A stretch of DNA of 64,000 nucleotides from Catenuloplanes niger (GCF_031458255.1 NZ_JAVDYC010000001.1:7922501-7986500), one strand, 5' to 3'. Counted from the stretch's first letter, positions 53,118 through 61,948 are shown. Notes: generated by a model not told the origin, from the sequence alone. Numbers and translations: made by a program.

Positions 53118-54743
53118 ATGCCAGAGGCCCCCACCATGATCGCCGGACGATACCGTCTCGGCGAAGCGATCGGCTCCGGCGGCATGGGCCGGGTGTGGCT
53201 CGCGCACGACGAGCGGCTCGACCGAGACGTCGCCATCAAGGAGATCGTCCTCCCGCCCGGGAGCGAGGAGGACGCGGCGGTCGCCCGCCGCCGGACACTG
53301 CGGGAGGCCCGCGCGGCCGCCCGGCTCAACCATCCCGGCGTGGTCGGCGTCTACGACGTGTTCGAGGCGGACGGCAAACCGTGGATCGTGATGGAGCACG
53401 TGCCGTCCCGCTCGCTCAAGGAGATCGTCCAGCAGGACGGGCCGCTCGACGACCGCCAGGCCGCGATGATCGGGCTGGAGATCCTGGAGGCGCTGAAGGC
53501 CGCGCACAAGGCCGGCGTCCAGCACCGCGACGTCAAGCCGGCGAACGTGCTGATCGCCGACGACGGCCGCGTCGTGCTCACCGACTTCGGCATCGCCACG
53601 ATCGAGGGCGACGGGCTGGTCACCAGCTCCGGCCAGCAGCTGCACGCCTCGCTCGACTACATGGCGCCGGAGCGCGCGCAGGAGGGTGAGGCCACCGAGG
53701 CGGCCGACCTGTGGTCGCTCGGCGCCACGCTCTACGACGCGGTCGAGGGCCGCGCGCCGTTCCACCGCTCGTCCGCGGTCGGCACGCTGACCGCCATCGC
53801 GGCCGACCCGCCGGACGCGATGGAGCGGGCCGGCGCGCTCGCCCCGGTGATCGACGGCCTGCTGAGGAAGAACCCGGGCGAGCGGCTCTCCAGCGCGGAC
53901 GCGAGCCGGTTGCTGCAGGCCGCGGCGGAGGGCAAGGCCAAGGTCGCGCGCGCCTCCGCGGCGCCGGTCGCGCCGTCCAGAAAAGATCAGGACCCGTCGA
54001 CGGTACGGCCGGGGCCGGCCCGACCGGTGATCATCGGCGCGGCCGCGGTCGCGGTTCTGCTGGTCGTGGCGCTGGTCACGTTCATCGCGATGCGGCCGGA
54101 CGGCACCACGGAGACGCCCGACGACACCGCCGCGGCTCCCGGGCCGGCCGCGAGCGCGGACGCGCCCTCGTCCGTACCGTCGGATGCCCCCGCCTCCCCG
54201 ACGGCGGAGCCGTCGCCGACCGGTGCCGCGACGCCGTCGCCGACCGGTGCGGCCGCCGGTGGTGGCGACAACGGCGGCGGTTCCGGCGCGGGCCGGCGCC
54301 CGCAGCTGCCGGCGGGCTGGCGGGACTACACCGACCCGACCGGCTTCAAGGTCTACGTGCCGAACGGGTGGGCGCAGTCGCAGGAGGGGACGATGGTCTA
54401 CTTCCGCAGCAACAACGGCCGGGTGCTCGGCATCGACCAGACCGACCAGCCCCGGCCGGACCCGGTCGCGGACTGGAGCGCGCAGCGGGACACCCGGCGG
54501 GCCGGCGGTGAGTTCCCCGGCTACAGCGAGGTGAAGATCGCGGAGGTCGACTACTTCCAGAAGGCGGCGGACTGGGAGTGGTCCTACGACTCGGACTTCG
54601 GGCGGGTGCACGTCAACAACCGGGGCGTGGTCACGTCGCCGAACCAGGCGTACGGCATCTACTGGCAGACCATGGAGTCGGACTGGGCCGCGGCCAACCG
54701 GGACCTCCAGCTGATCTTCGACAGCTTCGTACCGCGGTCCTGA
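53118..54743 (+). CDS. Receptor-type serine/threonine protein kinase
   Basis: 541 residues. Kinase domain residues 10-270: GSGGMGRVWLAHDERL, VAIKEI with the invariant Lys, GVQHRDVKPANVLI as catalytic loop, TDFGIAT as DFG and SLDYMAPERAQ. A single membrane span follows at about 303-322 (VIIGAAAVAVLLVVALVTFI). An extracellular Pro/Thr/Ser-rich stretch leads to a 140-residue sensor-like domain (PAGWRDYTDPTGFKVYVPNGW). Typical PknB-like topology with an unfamiliar ectodomain. Probably leaderless (TAGTTT then 6 nt). Ligand unknown. Confidence 0.93.
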   Translation: MPEAPTMIAGRYRLGEAIGSGGMGRVWLAHDERLDRDVAIKEIVLPPGSEEDAAVARRRTLREARAAARLNHPGVVGVYDVFEADGKPWIVMEHVPSRSLKEIVQQDGPLDDRQAAMIGLEILEALKAAHKAGVQHRDVKPANVLIADDGRVVLTDFGIATIEGDGLVTSSGQQLHASLDYMAPERAQEGEATEAADLWSLGATLYDAVEGRAPFHRSSAVGTLTAIAADPPDAMERAGALAPVIDGLLRKNPGERLSSADASRLLQAAAEGKAKVARASAAPVAPSRKDQDPSTVRPGPARPVIIGAAAVAVLLVVALVTFIAMRPDGTTETPDDTAAAPGPAASADAPSSVPSDAPASPTAEPSPTGAATPSPTGAAAGGGDNGGGSGAGRRPQLPAGWRDYTDPTGFKVYVPNGWAQSQEGTMVYFRSNNGRVLGIDQTDQPRPDPVADWSAQRDTRRAGGEFPGYSEVKIAEVDYFQKAADWEWSYDSDFGRVHVNNRGVVTSPNQAYGIYWQTMESDWAAANRDLQLIFDSFVPRS

Positions 54744-54747
54744 CGTC

Positions 54748-54771
54748 TTGACCTGAACCGCGGTTGAGGTC
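54748..54771 (+). promoter_or_regulatory. SoxR-box-like palindrome with embedded -35
   Basis: TTGACC (-35) is followed by the dyad ACCTGAACC / GGTTGAGGT and, 19 bp later, GAGTCT as a possible -10 that ends 6 nt before the next gene's ATG. The long 19-bp spacer with a central dyad is the architecture of MerR-family (SoxR) promoters. Known actinobacterial SoxR boxes look like CCTCAAC ... GTTGAGG. I matched it from memory. Confidence 0.65.
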
Positions 54772-54784
54772 CGAGTCTGTGCGC

Positions 54785-56035
54785 ATGGCGGATTCGGACC
54801 TCGACGAGGCGTACGCACGACTGATCGGCACCGGCCCGGAGCGGGACGGCTGGCTCTCCAACCACGCGCCGATGGCGGTGGAGGTGCTCGCCGCACGCGG
54901 CTTCGGCGGCGCGGTGCACCGGTGGATCGACGGGTACGCGGACCGGCTCGACGAACGGCCGCGCGGCATCGCCCCGATCCGGCCGGAGGAGTGGCGCGAC
55001 CCGCTCGGCGACCCGGTGCGTACCGGCGACTGGCTGGACTTCTTCGCCCACGCCACGGCCACCGCGCCGTGGCGCGACGTGCTGGTCACCTGGTGGCCAC
55101 GGCTGCTGCCCGGCATCGCGGCCGGCGCCACCCACGGCGTGATCCGCGTCGGCCACGCGGTCCGCGCCCTGCGCGCGCGGGAGACGCCGGGACGGGTGGC
55201 CGAGCTGGGGCAGGGACTGGCCTACTGGGCGGCGCGCTGGCAGCCGCTGGCGCCGGCGGGCTCCGGACCGTACCGGGCGAGCGACCCGCGATCCGCGCTG
55301 GACGCGGTGCCGCTCGTCCTCGACCAGCGCTTCGGGATCCGCTCCCGGCTCGCCCAGCTCGCGGCGATGCCGTCCTGGCCGGCCACCGCGGGCGCGATCC
55401 CCACGGTGCCGGGAGCCGGGCCGGACGCCGGCCCGGCCTCTGGTTCCGGCACGGGTGCGGGGCCCGGCGTGGCTGCGGCTTCCGGCGCGGGTCGTGATTC
55501 CGGCGCGAGTCGTGGTTCCGGCACGGTCGCAGGCTCCGGGTCCGGCACGGCCGCGGGTTCTGGAGCGGGTTCCGGTGCTGACGTGGCCGCGGGTTCCGGC
55601 GTCGCGTCGGATGTTCGGCCGGGACCCGGCGTGGCCGAGCCTTCCGCGGTGGCCGAGGCGGTCGCGGCGATCGTGGACGCGGCGGTGGCGCGGCACGTCA
55701 CGCACGGGCACCGCAACCCGGTCATGCTGGTGCACGCGGCCACCGCGCCGACGGCGGTGCTGCGGGTCCTGCCGGTGCTGCCCGCCGGACTGCACCGGGC
55801 GAGCCTGGCCGCGGCGTGGGCGGCGACCGCGGCGGTCACGGCCGCGTACTCCGCGCCGACGCCGCGACCGGCCCCCGACGGCACCTACTCGGCGGCGGAG
55901 ACGCTGGACCGGGCGCTGGCCACCGGCGATCCACACGCGATCAAATTCGCCGACGCGGCCGTCGACGCCTACGGCCGCACCGGCGACCCCCGCCTCCTCA
56001 CCGCCTCGGTGACGGCCACGGCCGACATCGGCTGA
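54785..56035 (+). CDS. Questin-oxidase-like protein with low-complexity insert
   Basis: About 416 residues resembling the questin oxidase (DUF4243) family, which includes Baeyer-Villiger-type ring-opening enzymes acting on anthraquinones: NHAPMAVEVLAARGFGGAVHRWIDGY near the start, VRTGDWLDFFAHATATAPW and GATHGVIRVGHAVRAL. A Gly/Ser/Ala/Thr-rich repeat insert (about residues 208-282) interrupts the middle. HGHRNPVMLVHAATAPTAVLRVLP and IKFADAAVDAY complete it. Control by the SoxR-like box fits defence against redox-active quinones. I am sure of the family only at a moderate level. Confidence 0.7.
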   Translation: MADSDLDEAYARLIGTGPERDGWLSNHAPMAVEVLAARGFGGAVHRWIDGYADRLDERPRGIAPIRPEEWRDPLGDPVRTGDWLDFFAHATATAPWRDVLVTWWPRLLPGIAAGATHGVIRVGHAVRALRARETPGRVAELGQGLAYWAARWQPLAPAGSGPYRASDPRSALDAVPLVLDQRFGIRSRLAQLAAMPSWPATAGAIPTVPGAGPDAGPASGSGTGAGPGVAAASGAGRDSGASRGSGTVAGSGSGTAAGSGAGSGADVAAGSGVASDVRPGPGVAEPSAVAEAVAAIVDAAVARHVTHGHRNPVMLVHAATAPTAVLRVLPVLPAGLHRASLAAAWAATAAVTAAYSAPTPRPAPDGTYSAAETLDRALATGDPHAIKFADAAVDAYGRTGDPRLLTASVTATADIG

Positions 56036-56039
56036 GCCG

Positions 56040-56250
56040 CCACCGACTGGTCGCGCTGGCTGGTCGCGCTGGCTGGTTCCGCTTGCCCGCCCCGGGGCCG
56101 GTCCCGCCAGCCAGCCCCGGGGACTGCGCCGGGGTCCGCTGTCCGGCGGGTCCCGCCAACCGGTCGCGCTGGCTGGTTCCGCCGGCCGGTCGCGTCGGCC
56201 GGTCCCGCTTGCCCGCCCGGGGCCGGTCCCGCTTGCCGCCCCCGGGGGCT
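56040..56250. repeat. Imperfect repeats in a GC-rich spacer
   Basis: GGTCGCGCTGGCTGGTTCCG appears at about 56060 and again at about 56162, and GCTTGCCCGCCC followed by GGGGCCGGTCCCG also recurs. The layout suggests a duplicated block of about 100 bp carrying small internal repeats. No coding frame. Confidence 0.6.
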
Positions 56251-56261
56251 GTGCCGGGGTT

Positions 56262-56289
56262 CGCTGTCCGGCCGCGCGGCCGGACAGCG
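56262..56289. terminator. Perfect 28-bp palindrome between convergent genes
   Basis: CGCTGTCCGGCCGC followed directly by GCGGCCGGACAGCG forms two 14-base arms with no loop bases. It sits between the stop codons of convergent genes, a likely bidirectional terminator. Confidence 0.75.
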
Positions 56290-56300
56290 GATCGCGGTGC

Positions 56301-57422
56301 TCAGGTGTGCGGGTGGCGGCCGGCGGCCTGGGAGTGGCGGAGCTGGCGTTCGGCGCGGGCGAGAAGCCGGCGGTGACCGCCCGGGAACCGGCCGGCGACG
56401 TGCGTGGCCGCGACGTTCGAGGCCACCCGGGAGAGTGCGAACCACGGCGGCCGCGGGGGCAGGCCGAGGTCGCGCAGCGCGGCCGGGCCGAGCAGCCAGG
56501 TGGCGACGGAGAGCGCCCGCTCGCGCGGTTCCGGTGCGCCGGAGTCGATCAGGGCGCGGGCCAGCGCCACGCTGTTCGCGTCCGGCGGCGGGTCGTGGGC
56601 GAGCAGGTGATAGAGCAGGCGGCGGCCGCGGCGTTCGGTGTGCGGCAGCCAGCGGTCGGCGACGCCCATCAGCGCGCCCACGTAGCTCCACAGGTGCATC
56701 ACGGCGGCGCCGTCCGCGCGGCTCACCCGCACCCCGAGCAGGCGCAGGTGCAGCAGGAAGCTGGTGCTGAACACGCCGAGCGTGCTCGCCTGGTCGTACT
56801 GGTTGATCGGCACGCCGCGGCCGGCGCGGTCCCAGGACGGGTCCGCCTCCAGACGGTGGTTGACCATCGCGTGCATGACGCGGACGTGCAGCGTCAGCCG
56901 GTGGCCCTCGGCACCCGGGCGCAGACCGCCGGGCGCGGTCACGGCCCGCCACCACTCCGTCGTCTCCGCGATCCGGCGCGCGGTCTCCGCACCGGTCAGC
57001 CGCCCGGTGCGCACCAGCGGCTCCAGCGCGGCAGCGGTGCGGTAGCCACCGAGCAGCGAGCCGTAGGCCAGGACCCGGGACGCGTCGAAACCGAACGTGC
57101 GGCACGCCTCCGCGCCCCGGTCCAGCTGCTCGTCGTCCACCCAGGACGGACGGACCCGTACCGTGTCGAGGAACTGTTCGACGGGTGCCGGCGCGGCGGC
57201 GCCGGGATCCGCGAGCGCGTCCCGGACCTGGGCCTGGGTGATCGTCCGATCGGTGAGCAGCGCCCGGGCCAGCGTCGCGCCCGGCTCGTCACGCTGCAGC
57301 AACGCGGCCCGCAGCGCCGCCAGGTCGTCGGCGGTGGGCCGGGCGCCGGGACCTGCCACGAGCCGGAGCGGACGGGCGGCACGTTCCGCCCACGCACCGC
57401 CCGATCCGAATCGCGCGACCAT
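56301..57422 (-). CDS. Oxygenase MpaB family (DUF2236) protein
   Basis: About 373 residues. The family DUF2236/MpaB contains latex-clearing proteins and fungal oxygenases. LTLHVRVMHAMVNHRLEADPSW, VPINQYDQASTLGVFSTSFL, HLWSYVGALMGVADRWLP and the later RPPWFALSRVASNVAATHVAGRF are its features, with candidate haem- or metal-binding His residues in the first. The substrate is unknown. TATGGT ends 6 nt before the ATG. It follows the dienelactone hydrolase gene by 14 bp and may also be read through from it. Confidence 0.85.
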   Translation of the reverse strand: MVARFGSGGAWAERAARPLRLVAGPGARPTADDLAALRAALLQRDEPGATLARALLTDRTITQAQVRDALADPGAAAPAPVEQFLDTVRVRPSWVDDEQLDRGAEACRTFGFDASRVLAYGSLLGGYRTAAALEPLVRTGRLTGAETARRIAETTEWWRAVTAPGGLRPGAEGHRLTLHVRVMHAMVNHRLEADPSWDRAGRGVPINQYDQASTLGVFSTSFLLHLRLLGVRVSRADGAAVMHLWSYVGALMGVADRWLPHTERRGRRLLYHLLAHDPPPDANSVALARALIDSGAPEPRERALSVATWLLGPAALRDLGLPPRPPWFALSRVASNVAATHVAGRFPGGHRRLLARAERQLRHSQAAGRHPHT

Positions 57423-57436
57423 GCACCGACCATAGA

Positions 57437-58180
57437 TCAGGCGGGTACGGAGTGCCGGTCGAGGAAGTCGAGCTGCACCCGCCAGGCCCGGTCCACGTCC
57501 GCCCGGTACTGGCCGAACGCCTGGTCGAAGAAGCTGTGCGGCGCGTCCGGGAAGAGTTCGAACGTGACGTCGACGCCGGCCTCCCGGCGTACCGTGTCGG
57601 CGAAGTTCCGGGTGTCCTCGACCGGCGTGAAATCCTTGCCCGCGGCCATCACCAGCACCGGTGAGGCGATGGCCGGTGCGGCGTCGAGCGCGGGGGACGG
57701 GATGCCGTAGAAACCGATCACGCCGGCCAGGTCGTCGCCGGCCGCGGCCTGCCGCCACGACATCGCGCCGCCGATGCAGAAGCCGACCACGAACACGCTG
57801 CGCGCGCCCGTCCGCTCACGCAGCCAGGCGACGGCCGCGGACGCGTCCTCGGCGATCTTCCCGAGATCCATGCCCCGCATGTGCTCCCGGTACGGGAAGT
57901 CCTCACCGCGCGGCCCGATCCCCGCGGTACGCCCGAAGTAGTCGATCGCGATCGCGTGCCGGCCCGCCTCCGCCCAGCGTTTCGCCAGGTCGTGGTAGAA
58001 CGTGTGCAGCCCGCGCGCGTCCGGCAGGATCACGATCGCCTGGTCGGACGCGGTCTCCGGATCGGCGTGGTAGGCACCGAACCGGGTGCCGTCGGCCGAG
58101 GTGAGGACCACCTCGCCGTGCGAGCCGAGCGGGGCGCGCTCCGGCGGGGCCGGGGCCTGGGCGTCGTCGCCGTAACACAT
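57437..58180 (-). CDS. Dienelactone hydrolase family protein
   Basis: About 247 residues, alpha/beta hydrolase fold. The nucleophile is Cys in VFVVGFCIGGAMSW (G-x-C-x-G-G), the acid is in MAAGKDFTPVEDTR, and the His is in FPDAPHSFFDQA. Members hydrolyse dienelactones or similar esters in aromatic degradation. TetR lies 12 bp upstream, on the same strand, so expression is probably controlled by that repressor. Confidence 0.87.
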   Translation of the reverse strand: MCYGDDAQAPAPPERAPLGSHGEVVLTSADGTRFGAYHADPETASDQAIVILPDARGLHTFYHDLAKRWAEAGRHAIAIDYFGRTAGIGPRGEDFPYREHMRGMDLGKIAEDASAAVAWLRERTGARSVFVVGFCIGGAMSWRQAAAGDDLAGVIGFYGIPSPALDAAPAIASPVLVMAAGKDFTPVEDTRNFADTVRREAGVDVTFELFPDAPHSFFDQAFGQYRADVDRAWRVQLDFLDRHSVPA

Positions 58181-58192
58181 GGTGCTTCTCCC

Positions 58193-58765
58193 TCAGTGGT
58201 GCGGCACCCGCATGCGCAGCAGGCGGCGGGCGAGCGTGAGCAGATGGACCCGGAGGTTGTCGTCGGTGAGGTCGGCGAGGCTCGGGTCCCGCCCGGCTGT
58301 GGCCATGCCGCCGGCCAGCACCGTCGCGGCGACGCGCGCCTCCGGTGCGTCGACGGCCGCGCCGAAGATCGCGGCCTTGAGCCGGCGGGCCTGGACCGCG
58401 AGGTCCGGGTGCGCGCGGATCAGCGCGGCCATCGCCGGGTCGCCGGAGAGCACCGAGGCCCGCTCCCGGTTCGCGACGATCAGCCCGACCACGCCGGTGA
58501 CCGCGGTCTCCCGCCGCCCGGCCCGGGTCGGCTGTGCCTCGGCCACGTCCGCCACCGCGGCGAGCGCGTCGACCGCGGGCTGCAGCACCGCGACCGCGAT
58601 CTCCTCCTTGGTCGCGAACTGGTGGTAGACCGCGGCCTTGGTCACCCCCAGCTCATCCGCGATCATCTGCAGCGACGTCCCCCCGACACCATGCCGGGCG
58701 TAGAGCCCGAGGGCGGCATCGAGCAACCGTCGCCGGGCTTCCCCCGGTGTCCGTCTCACGCCCAT
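58193..58765 (-). CDS. TetR-family transcriptional regulator
   Basis: A 190-residue repressor. The N-terminal HTH is RRLLDAALGLYARHGVGGTSLQMIADELGVTKAAVYHQFATKEE (shown in part as TSLQMIADELGVTKAAVYHQF). The C-terminal 120 residues are the ligand-binding core. Two copies of a 14-bp palindrome lie immediately upstream. It probably represses itself and the downstream hydrolase and MpaB genes. Confidence 0.92.
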   Translation of the reverse strand: MGVRRTPGEARRRLLDAALGLYARHGVGGTSLQMIADELGVTKAAVYHQFATKEEIAVAVLQPAVDALAAVADVAEAQPTRAGRRETAVTGVVGLIVANRERASVLSGDPAMAALIRAHPDLAVQARRLKAAIFGAAVDAPEARVAATVLAGGMATAGRDPSLADLTDDNLRVHLLTLARRLLRMRVPHH

Positions 58766-58770
58766 GAAGG

Positions 58771-58808
58771 TAGCCGATCGGCTAGCTTCATGGCTAGCCG
58801 ATCGGCTA
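58771..58808. promoter_or_regulatory. Two TetR operators of sequence TAGCCGATCGGCTA
   Basis: Identical perfect 14-bp palindromes occupy 58771-58784 and 58795-58808, 24 bp apart centre to centre (near two and a quarter turns). They lie upstream of the TetR gene and just beside the end of the CE4 gene. Confidence 0.88.
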
Positions 58809-58815
58809 CGTCACT

Positions 58816-59850
58816 TCAGGGGGTGCGGCACGTGACGGAGGGCGCGGTCCAGGTGCCGTTGGCCATGACGGTGAAGCCGAACGTGGTGCTGGCGCCGGGG
58901 GCGAGGGAGCCGTTGCCGTTGGGGCGCATGGTCAGCACGGTGCCGGAGGCGTCCCAGGTGGGGGTGCCGTTCCAGGTGGTGGTGACCCGCTGGGACGCGG
59001 CCAGGGTGACGGTGGAGGTCCAGCCGGTGATGGCGGTGCTGCCGGCGCGGATGGTGACCTGGCCGTTGAAGCGGTCGCCCCAGCGCTGCGTCTCGGCGTA
59101 GGTGGCGGTGCAGGCCGACGGGCCGGGATCGGTGCCGCCGTTGCCGTCCGGGGCGACGGCGCGGCCGGTCGTCGGGGAGATCATGCCGGGGCAGAGGCCG
59201 CGGGCCGCGAGGTTGGCGACGATCTGCGGCACCGCGTTGATCGTGGTCTGGTAGGCGTCGTGCATCAGGATGATGCCGCCGGACTGCAGCGAGTTCGCGG
59301 CCGCGACGATCTGGGCGGTGGACGCGTTGTTCCAGTCCTGGGAGTCGACGGTCCAGATGATCTCGCGGAGGCCGAGCTGCGCCTCGACGGACTGCAGCGT
59401 CGCGTTCGTCTCGCCGTAGGGCGGCCGGAACAGCCGGGGTGTCACGCCGGTGGCCTGCGCGATCGCGGACTGGGTCTGGGACAGCTCCTGGTTCATCTGC
59501 GCGGCGGACAGCTGGGTCATGTGCGGGTGGCTCCAGCTGTGGTTCGCGACCCAGTGGCCGGCCGTGACCTGCGCCCGGGCCAGCGCCGGATTCTGCTGGA
59601 CGCGCTGGCCGGTGTTGAAGAACGTGGCACGCGCGTTCGCGTTGCGCAGCGCGGTGAGCAGCGCCTGCGTGGTGGACGGGTTCGGGCCGTCGTCGTAGGT
59701 GAGCGCGACGTAGCCGTTCTCGCAGGCGGCGGCCGCGGCGGCCGGGCCGGTGACGGCGGCGGTGGCGGGGCCGGTCGCGACGACGGCGACGGCCGCGCTC
59801 GCCACGGCCAGCGCGGCCGTGGCGAGCGCGGTGATGCGATTCCGGGGCAT
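58816..59850 (-). CDS. Secreted CE4 polysaccharide deacetylase with CBM2
   Basis: About 344 residues with signal peptide (APATAAVTG region, cut about residue 40). The NodB/CE4 domain spans 50-230: TYDDGPNPS with the metal Asp, NHSWSHPHM (HxxxH), LFRPPYGETN, WTVDSQDWN and ILMHDAYQTT. A Gly/Asp linker is followed by a C-terminal CBM2-like carbohydrate-binding module (residues about 255-344, with Cys near each end: SACTATY and VTCRTP). It probably deacetylates chitin or xylan outside the cell. Confidence 0.92.
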   Translation of the reverse strand: MPRNRITALATAALAVASAAVAVVATGPATAAVTGPAAAAAACENGYVALTYDDGPNPSTTQALLTALRNANARATFFNTGQRVQQNPALARAQVTAGHWVANHSWSHPHMTQLSAAQMNQELSQTQSAIAQATGVTPRLFRPPYGETNATLQSVEAQLGLREIIWTVDSQDWNNASTAQIVAAANSLQSGGIILMHDAYQTTINAVPQIVANLAARGLCPGMISPTTGRAVAPDGNGGTDPGPSACTATYAETQRWGDRFNGQVTIRAGSTAITGWTSTVTLAASQRVTTTWNGTPTWDASGTVLTMRPNGNGSLAPGASTTFGFTVMANGTWTAPSVTCRTP

Positions 59851-60185
59851 CGGTGGGTTCCTTCCGGAGAACGACTGAAACATTTCGGAGTATCTATGGA
59901 ACCGGCGGCGCCATCAAGAGATGAACGTCAATAAATGCGCCCGTCGGCGGTGCCCGGTCTTCCGGAAGCAAGCCGGAAGTCCGCGACTCTGGGAACCGTC
60001 CGCCGCGGTCGCCGCCACGCACGGGTTCGCGACCGCCCGGCCGGGTCACCGGCGATCCCGCCGCGCCACGCCGCTGGGCGATCCGGCCGGCCACGCCGCT
60101 GGTGACCGGGTCGGCCGCGCCGCTGGGGGCGGGTCGGCCGTGCCGCTGGTGATCGCGGCCGGCTGTCGACCGGTACGGTGCATCG
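59851..60185. other. Spacer with degenerate GGCCGCGCCGCTGG-type repeats
   Basis: No coding frame is convincing. Imperfect repeats of CGGCCGCGCCGCTGG type recur at about 60070-60150, and TACGGT at 60174-60179 lies 6 nt upstream of the next gene's ATG. Confidence 0.4.
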
Positions 60186-61829
60186 ATGTCGATTCGACCG
60201 TGGTGGTCCGCCTTCGTCGCGGGGATCCTGGCGGTGGCCGCCGGGCTGACCTGTCTCGTGCTCGCGGACCGTGGCCTGCGCAGCGAGCCGGCCCGGGCCG
60301 ACGGTGTGCCGGTGGAGATCGTCCGGGCGGCCGGGGTTTCCGGCGCGCGGCCCGCGGTCGTGGTGGTGCACGGGTACGCCGGCTCCGGGCGGCTGATGCG
60401 GCCGTTCGCGGACACGCTGGCCCGCCGCGGCTACGTGGTGCTGCTCCCCGATCTGGCCGGGCACGGCGCGAACACCCGCCGGCTCGACGTGCCGTCGGTG
60501 ATCGACCCGGAGATCGCGTCCGTGGTCGCGCACGCGCGCGGCCTGCCGGACGTCGACCCGGACCGGGTCACGCTGCTCGGCCACTCGATGGGTGCGGGCG
60601 CGGTGGTCCGGTCCGGCGCGGCCGACCCGCGGATCGCGGCCACGGTGGCGATCTCACTGCCCGGCTCCGGCACGGGGCCCGGTCCGCGGCGGCTGCTGCT
60701 GATCGTCGGCGCACTGGAGCCGGCCGGCTTCCGGGCCGCCGGTGAGCAGGCGGCCGGTGAGCAGGCGGCCGGCGATCGGTCCACCGGCGATCGGCGCCTG
60801 GTCAGCGTGCCGTTTGTCGAGCACATCAGCGTGCTCTTCGCGCCCCGCACGCACCGCGAGGCCGCCGCCTGGCTGGACGCGGCGGTCGGCAACACCGCGG
60901 CCGGCTCCGGTATCGTCCCGCTCCGCCGCGTAACCGCCGGCACGTTCACGCTGCTCGGCGCGCTGCTGCTCCTGGCGGCCGCGCTGGCTCGCGGCTCCGC
61001 CCCGCGCCCCACCTCACCGGGCGGCATCGCGTCGGGTTCGGGCGGCGTTGCATCGGGTCCGGGCGGCACCGCGTCCGGTTCCGGCGGCGCCGTATCGGGC
61101 TCGGACGGCCCGGCGCCCAACCCGGACGGCCTCGGGCCCGGTGCTTCGCCGGTCGGTGCCGGGCCGGCCGGCCCCGAGCCGGGACATCACGGCGGGACCC
61201 GGACGCCACCCGGACCGATCCGGCCGGGCACGTTGCGGCGGCCGGTGACGTGGGCCGCCGTCGGGGCGGCGAGCGTGCTCGGCCTCCTCGGTGGCGGCGT
61301 CGGGACCGTGGCGGCGCCGTCGCCGGTGACCGGATACCTGATCGGCTACTTCGCGGCCGTCGGCGGCGGGCTCGCGGTCGCGGCCGGTGTGCTGACCGGC
61401 TGGCGGAGACCGCCGGTGCCGGGCTGGACGGCCGCGGTGTCGATGCTGGCCGGGGGCGTGGCGGTGGTCGTACCGGTGCAGCTGGGTCTGACCCTGATGG
61501 TGCCGCACGGACAGCGCTGGTTGCTGGTGGCGGCGCTGGCATCGGCGACGGCCGCGCTGCTGGCCGGCGCGCGGGCGCTGGCCGGGCCGGGGTGGGATCT
61601 CGCCGTGCTGGCCGGGACCGCCGTCCCGCTCGCCGCCGCGGCCGTCGCCGGTTTCGCGCCGGGTTTCCTGACCCTCGTCGCGCCCCTCATCGCGGTGCTC
61701 TTCGCGCTGTACGCGCTGCTCGCGGCCGTCGCCCGGCGCGGCGGCGCCGCCTGGTGGTCCCCGATCGCGGCCGGTGCCGTGATGATCGCCTGGCCGGTCG
61801 CGATCGCGCTGCCGGTGACCTTCGGCTGA
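60186..61829 (+). CDS. Alpha/beta hydrolase fused to a multi-span membrane domain
   Basis: About 547 residues. An N-terminal membrane span (FVAGILAVAAGLTCLVLA) precedes an alpha/beta hydrolase domain of about 230 residues, with VVVVHGYAGSGR for the oxyanion region, nucleophile in LLGHSMGAGAVVRS, and the His in FVEHISVLFAPR. A Gly/Ser/Pro-rich insert (about 276-350) leads to six to eight C-terminal membrane helices. The hydrolase part probably faces outside. Ester substrate unknown. The insert is repetitive (ASGSGG-like). A leaderless start is likely. Confidence 0.82.
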   Translation: MSIRPWWSAFVAGILAVAAGLTCLVLADRGLRSEPARADGVPVEIVRAAGVSGARPAVVVVHGYAGSGRLMRPFADTLARRGYVVLLPDLAGHGANTRRLDVPSVIDPEIASVVAHARGLPDVDPDRVTLLGHSMGAGAVVRSGAADPRIAATVAISLPGSGTGPGPRRLLLIVGALEPAGFRAAGEQAAGEQAAGDRSTGDRRLVSVPFVEHISVLFAPRTHREAAAWLDAAVGNTAAGSGIVPLRRVTAGTFTLLGALLLLAAALARGSAPRPTSPGGIASGSGGVASGPGGTASGSGGAVSGSDGPAPNPDGLGPGASPVGAGPAGPEPGHHGGTRTPPGPIRPGTLRRPVTWAAVGAASVLGLLGGGVGTVAAPSPVTGYLIGYFAAVGGGLAVAAGVLTGWRRPPVPGWTAAVSMLAGGVAVVVPVQLGLTLMVPHGQRWLLVAALASATAALLAGARALAGPGWDLAVLAGTAVPLAAAAVAGFAPGFLTLVAPLIAVLFALYALLAAVARRGGAAWWSPIAAGAVMIAWPVAIALPVTFG

Positions 61830-61948
61830 CGGCCCGCCCCGGGCGAGCGGCAGGGGCCGGCACTGCGGGGTCATGTGCGACGCCGGAACGCCGCCGGCGA
61901 CTGAGGGATGTGTCGCAGCCGGGAACCCGTGCGGTGCGCCGGGCGTTG

